Below are positions 63,811 through 64,000 of a DNA stretch of 64,000 nt, piece after piece; positions within the stretch are counted from its first letter, which is position 1; every line of letters starts with the position of its first letter. The notes beneath the pieces were generated by a model, which did not search any database, was not told the origin of the DNA, and worked only from the letters and a program-made list of their open reading frames with translations. Source of the DNA: Candidatus Gastranaerophilales bacterium. Its GTDB lineage: Bacteria; Cyanobacteriota; Vampirovibrionia; Gastranaerophilales; Gastranaerophilaceae. The translations under genes were made by a program, and so were the position numbers. The stretch covers positions 1-64,000 of the forward strand of contig CALVEK010000008.1 of NCBI GenBank assembly GCA_944326555.1, in the 5' to 3' direction.

Positions 63811-64000
63811 ATCTAAATATTACTTCGTCTCCGTCAGAATCAACAGTGATTGTATCACCCTCTTTAAATTCCTGAGCCAAAATCTTTTTGGCCAAAGGAT
63901 TTTCGACAAGTTGCCTAATTGTTCTTTTCAAAGGTCTTGCACCATAAACCGGATTAAAGCCCTGTGTTGCGAGCAATTCTTTTGCCTCATCAGTTATCTC
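63809..64000 (-). CDS. clpB: Clp ATPase C-terminus (ClpB-type), partial
   Basis: The last 63 codons of a gene that starts beyond the window. The sequence [19 protein letters not shown] and the following [13 protein letters not shown] match the C-terminal domain of ClpB chaperones (protein disaggregase); ClpC is a less likely alternative. No conclusion on the rest of the gene is possible. Confidence 0.85.
   Translation of the reverse strand, partial: EITDEAKELLATQGFNPVYGARPLKRTIRQLVENPLAKKILAQEFKEGDTITVDSDGDEVIFR

Overview
This is a low-GC bacterial chromosome segment with short intergenic gaps, normal stop-codon use and many TTG/GTG starts. The best fit is a gut-type, non-photosynthetic relative of Cyanobacteria (Melainabacteria / Candidatus Gastranaerophilales). 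Supporting traits are an AMIN-domain amidase, a DUF2993 lipoprotein-like protein, an RpaB-like OmpR regulator, pseudopilins with an AFTMAE signature, and several lineage-specific proteins with short F-x-G motifs near the N-terminus. The lineage is an inference from these traits, not the result of a search.

Layout. 1-3.6 kb: an ART-like hypothetical, tag, a lineage-specific membrane protein bracketed by 48-bp direct repeats beside tRNA-Pro, a candidate GGA-rich small RNA and a large (Alu-domain) SRP RNA. 3.7-13 kb (mostly minus strand): a huge GH13-like glycosidase, corA, a dicarboxylate/amino-acid symporter, motA-motB, tsaE-tsaB. 13-24 kb: trxB, amidase-murI, speD, OmpR regulator, ctpA, obgE, yggT, mtnP, pseudopilin. 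24-31 kb: an Fe-S oxidoreductase, two zinc MDR dehydrogenases, two coupled membrane proteins with F-x-G motifs, and a Pro/Gly tandem-repeat protein. 31-40 kb: pgi, an 858-residue cytoplasmic coiled-coil protein, a GGDEF/HD-GYP protein, a heptosyltransferase, tdk. 40-46.6 kb: a signalling cluster (hybrid histidine kinase, CheY-like receiver, degenerate PilB/GspE ATPase, HD phosphohydrolase, TPR protein). 46.7-52 kb: tRNA-Leu, an ECF sigma/anti-sigma/Spy-like envelope-stress operon, then a duplicated two-gene module of secreted proteins with eroded M48 peptidase sites. 52-62 kb: tadA, a group-2-like sigma factor, HicB-like protein, and the run purD-ylxR-infB-rbfA-truB-DUF2993-GerMN. 62.5-64 kb: dut-serB and the C-terminus of clpB.

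Most interesting signals. (1) Four unlinked lineage-specific genes share an upstream element with exact spacing, (G/T)CAAT(T/C)TT-N12-GTTTTT, mostly followed by GTAAGGTTAGAT-like leader sequence; all four products carry a glycine-rich or I/V-I/V-G membrane segment, suggesting an undescribed regulon. (2) Seven genes have a -10 hexamer exactly 6 nt (an eighth, 7 nt) before the start codon and no Shine-Dalgarno, pointing to leaderless transcripts. (3) A self-contained ~220-nt RNA gene (promoter plus terminator) is rich in GGA motifs like CsrA-binding RNAs. (4) Several proteins keep a fold but have lost catalytic residues (PilB/GspE-like, M48-like, HD-GYP).
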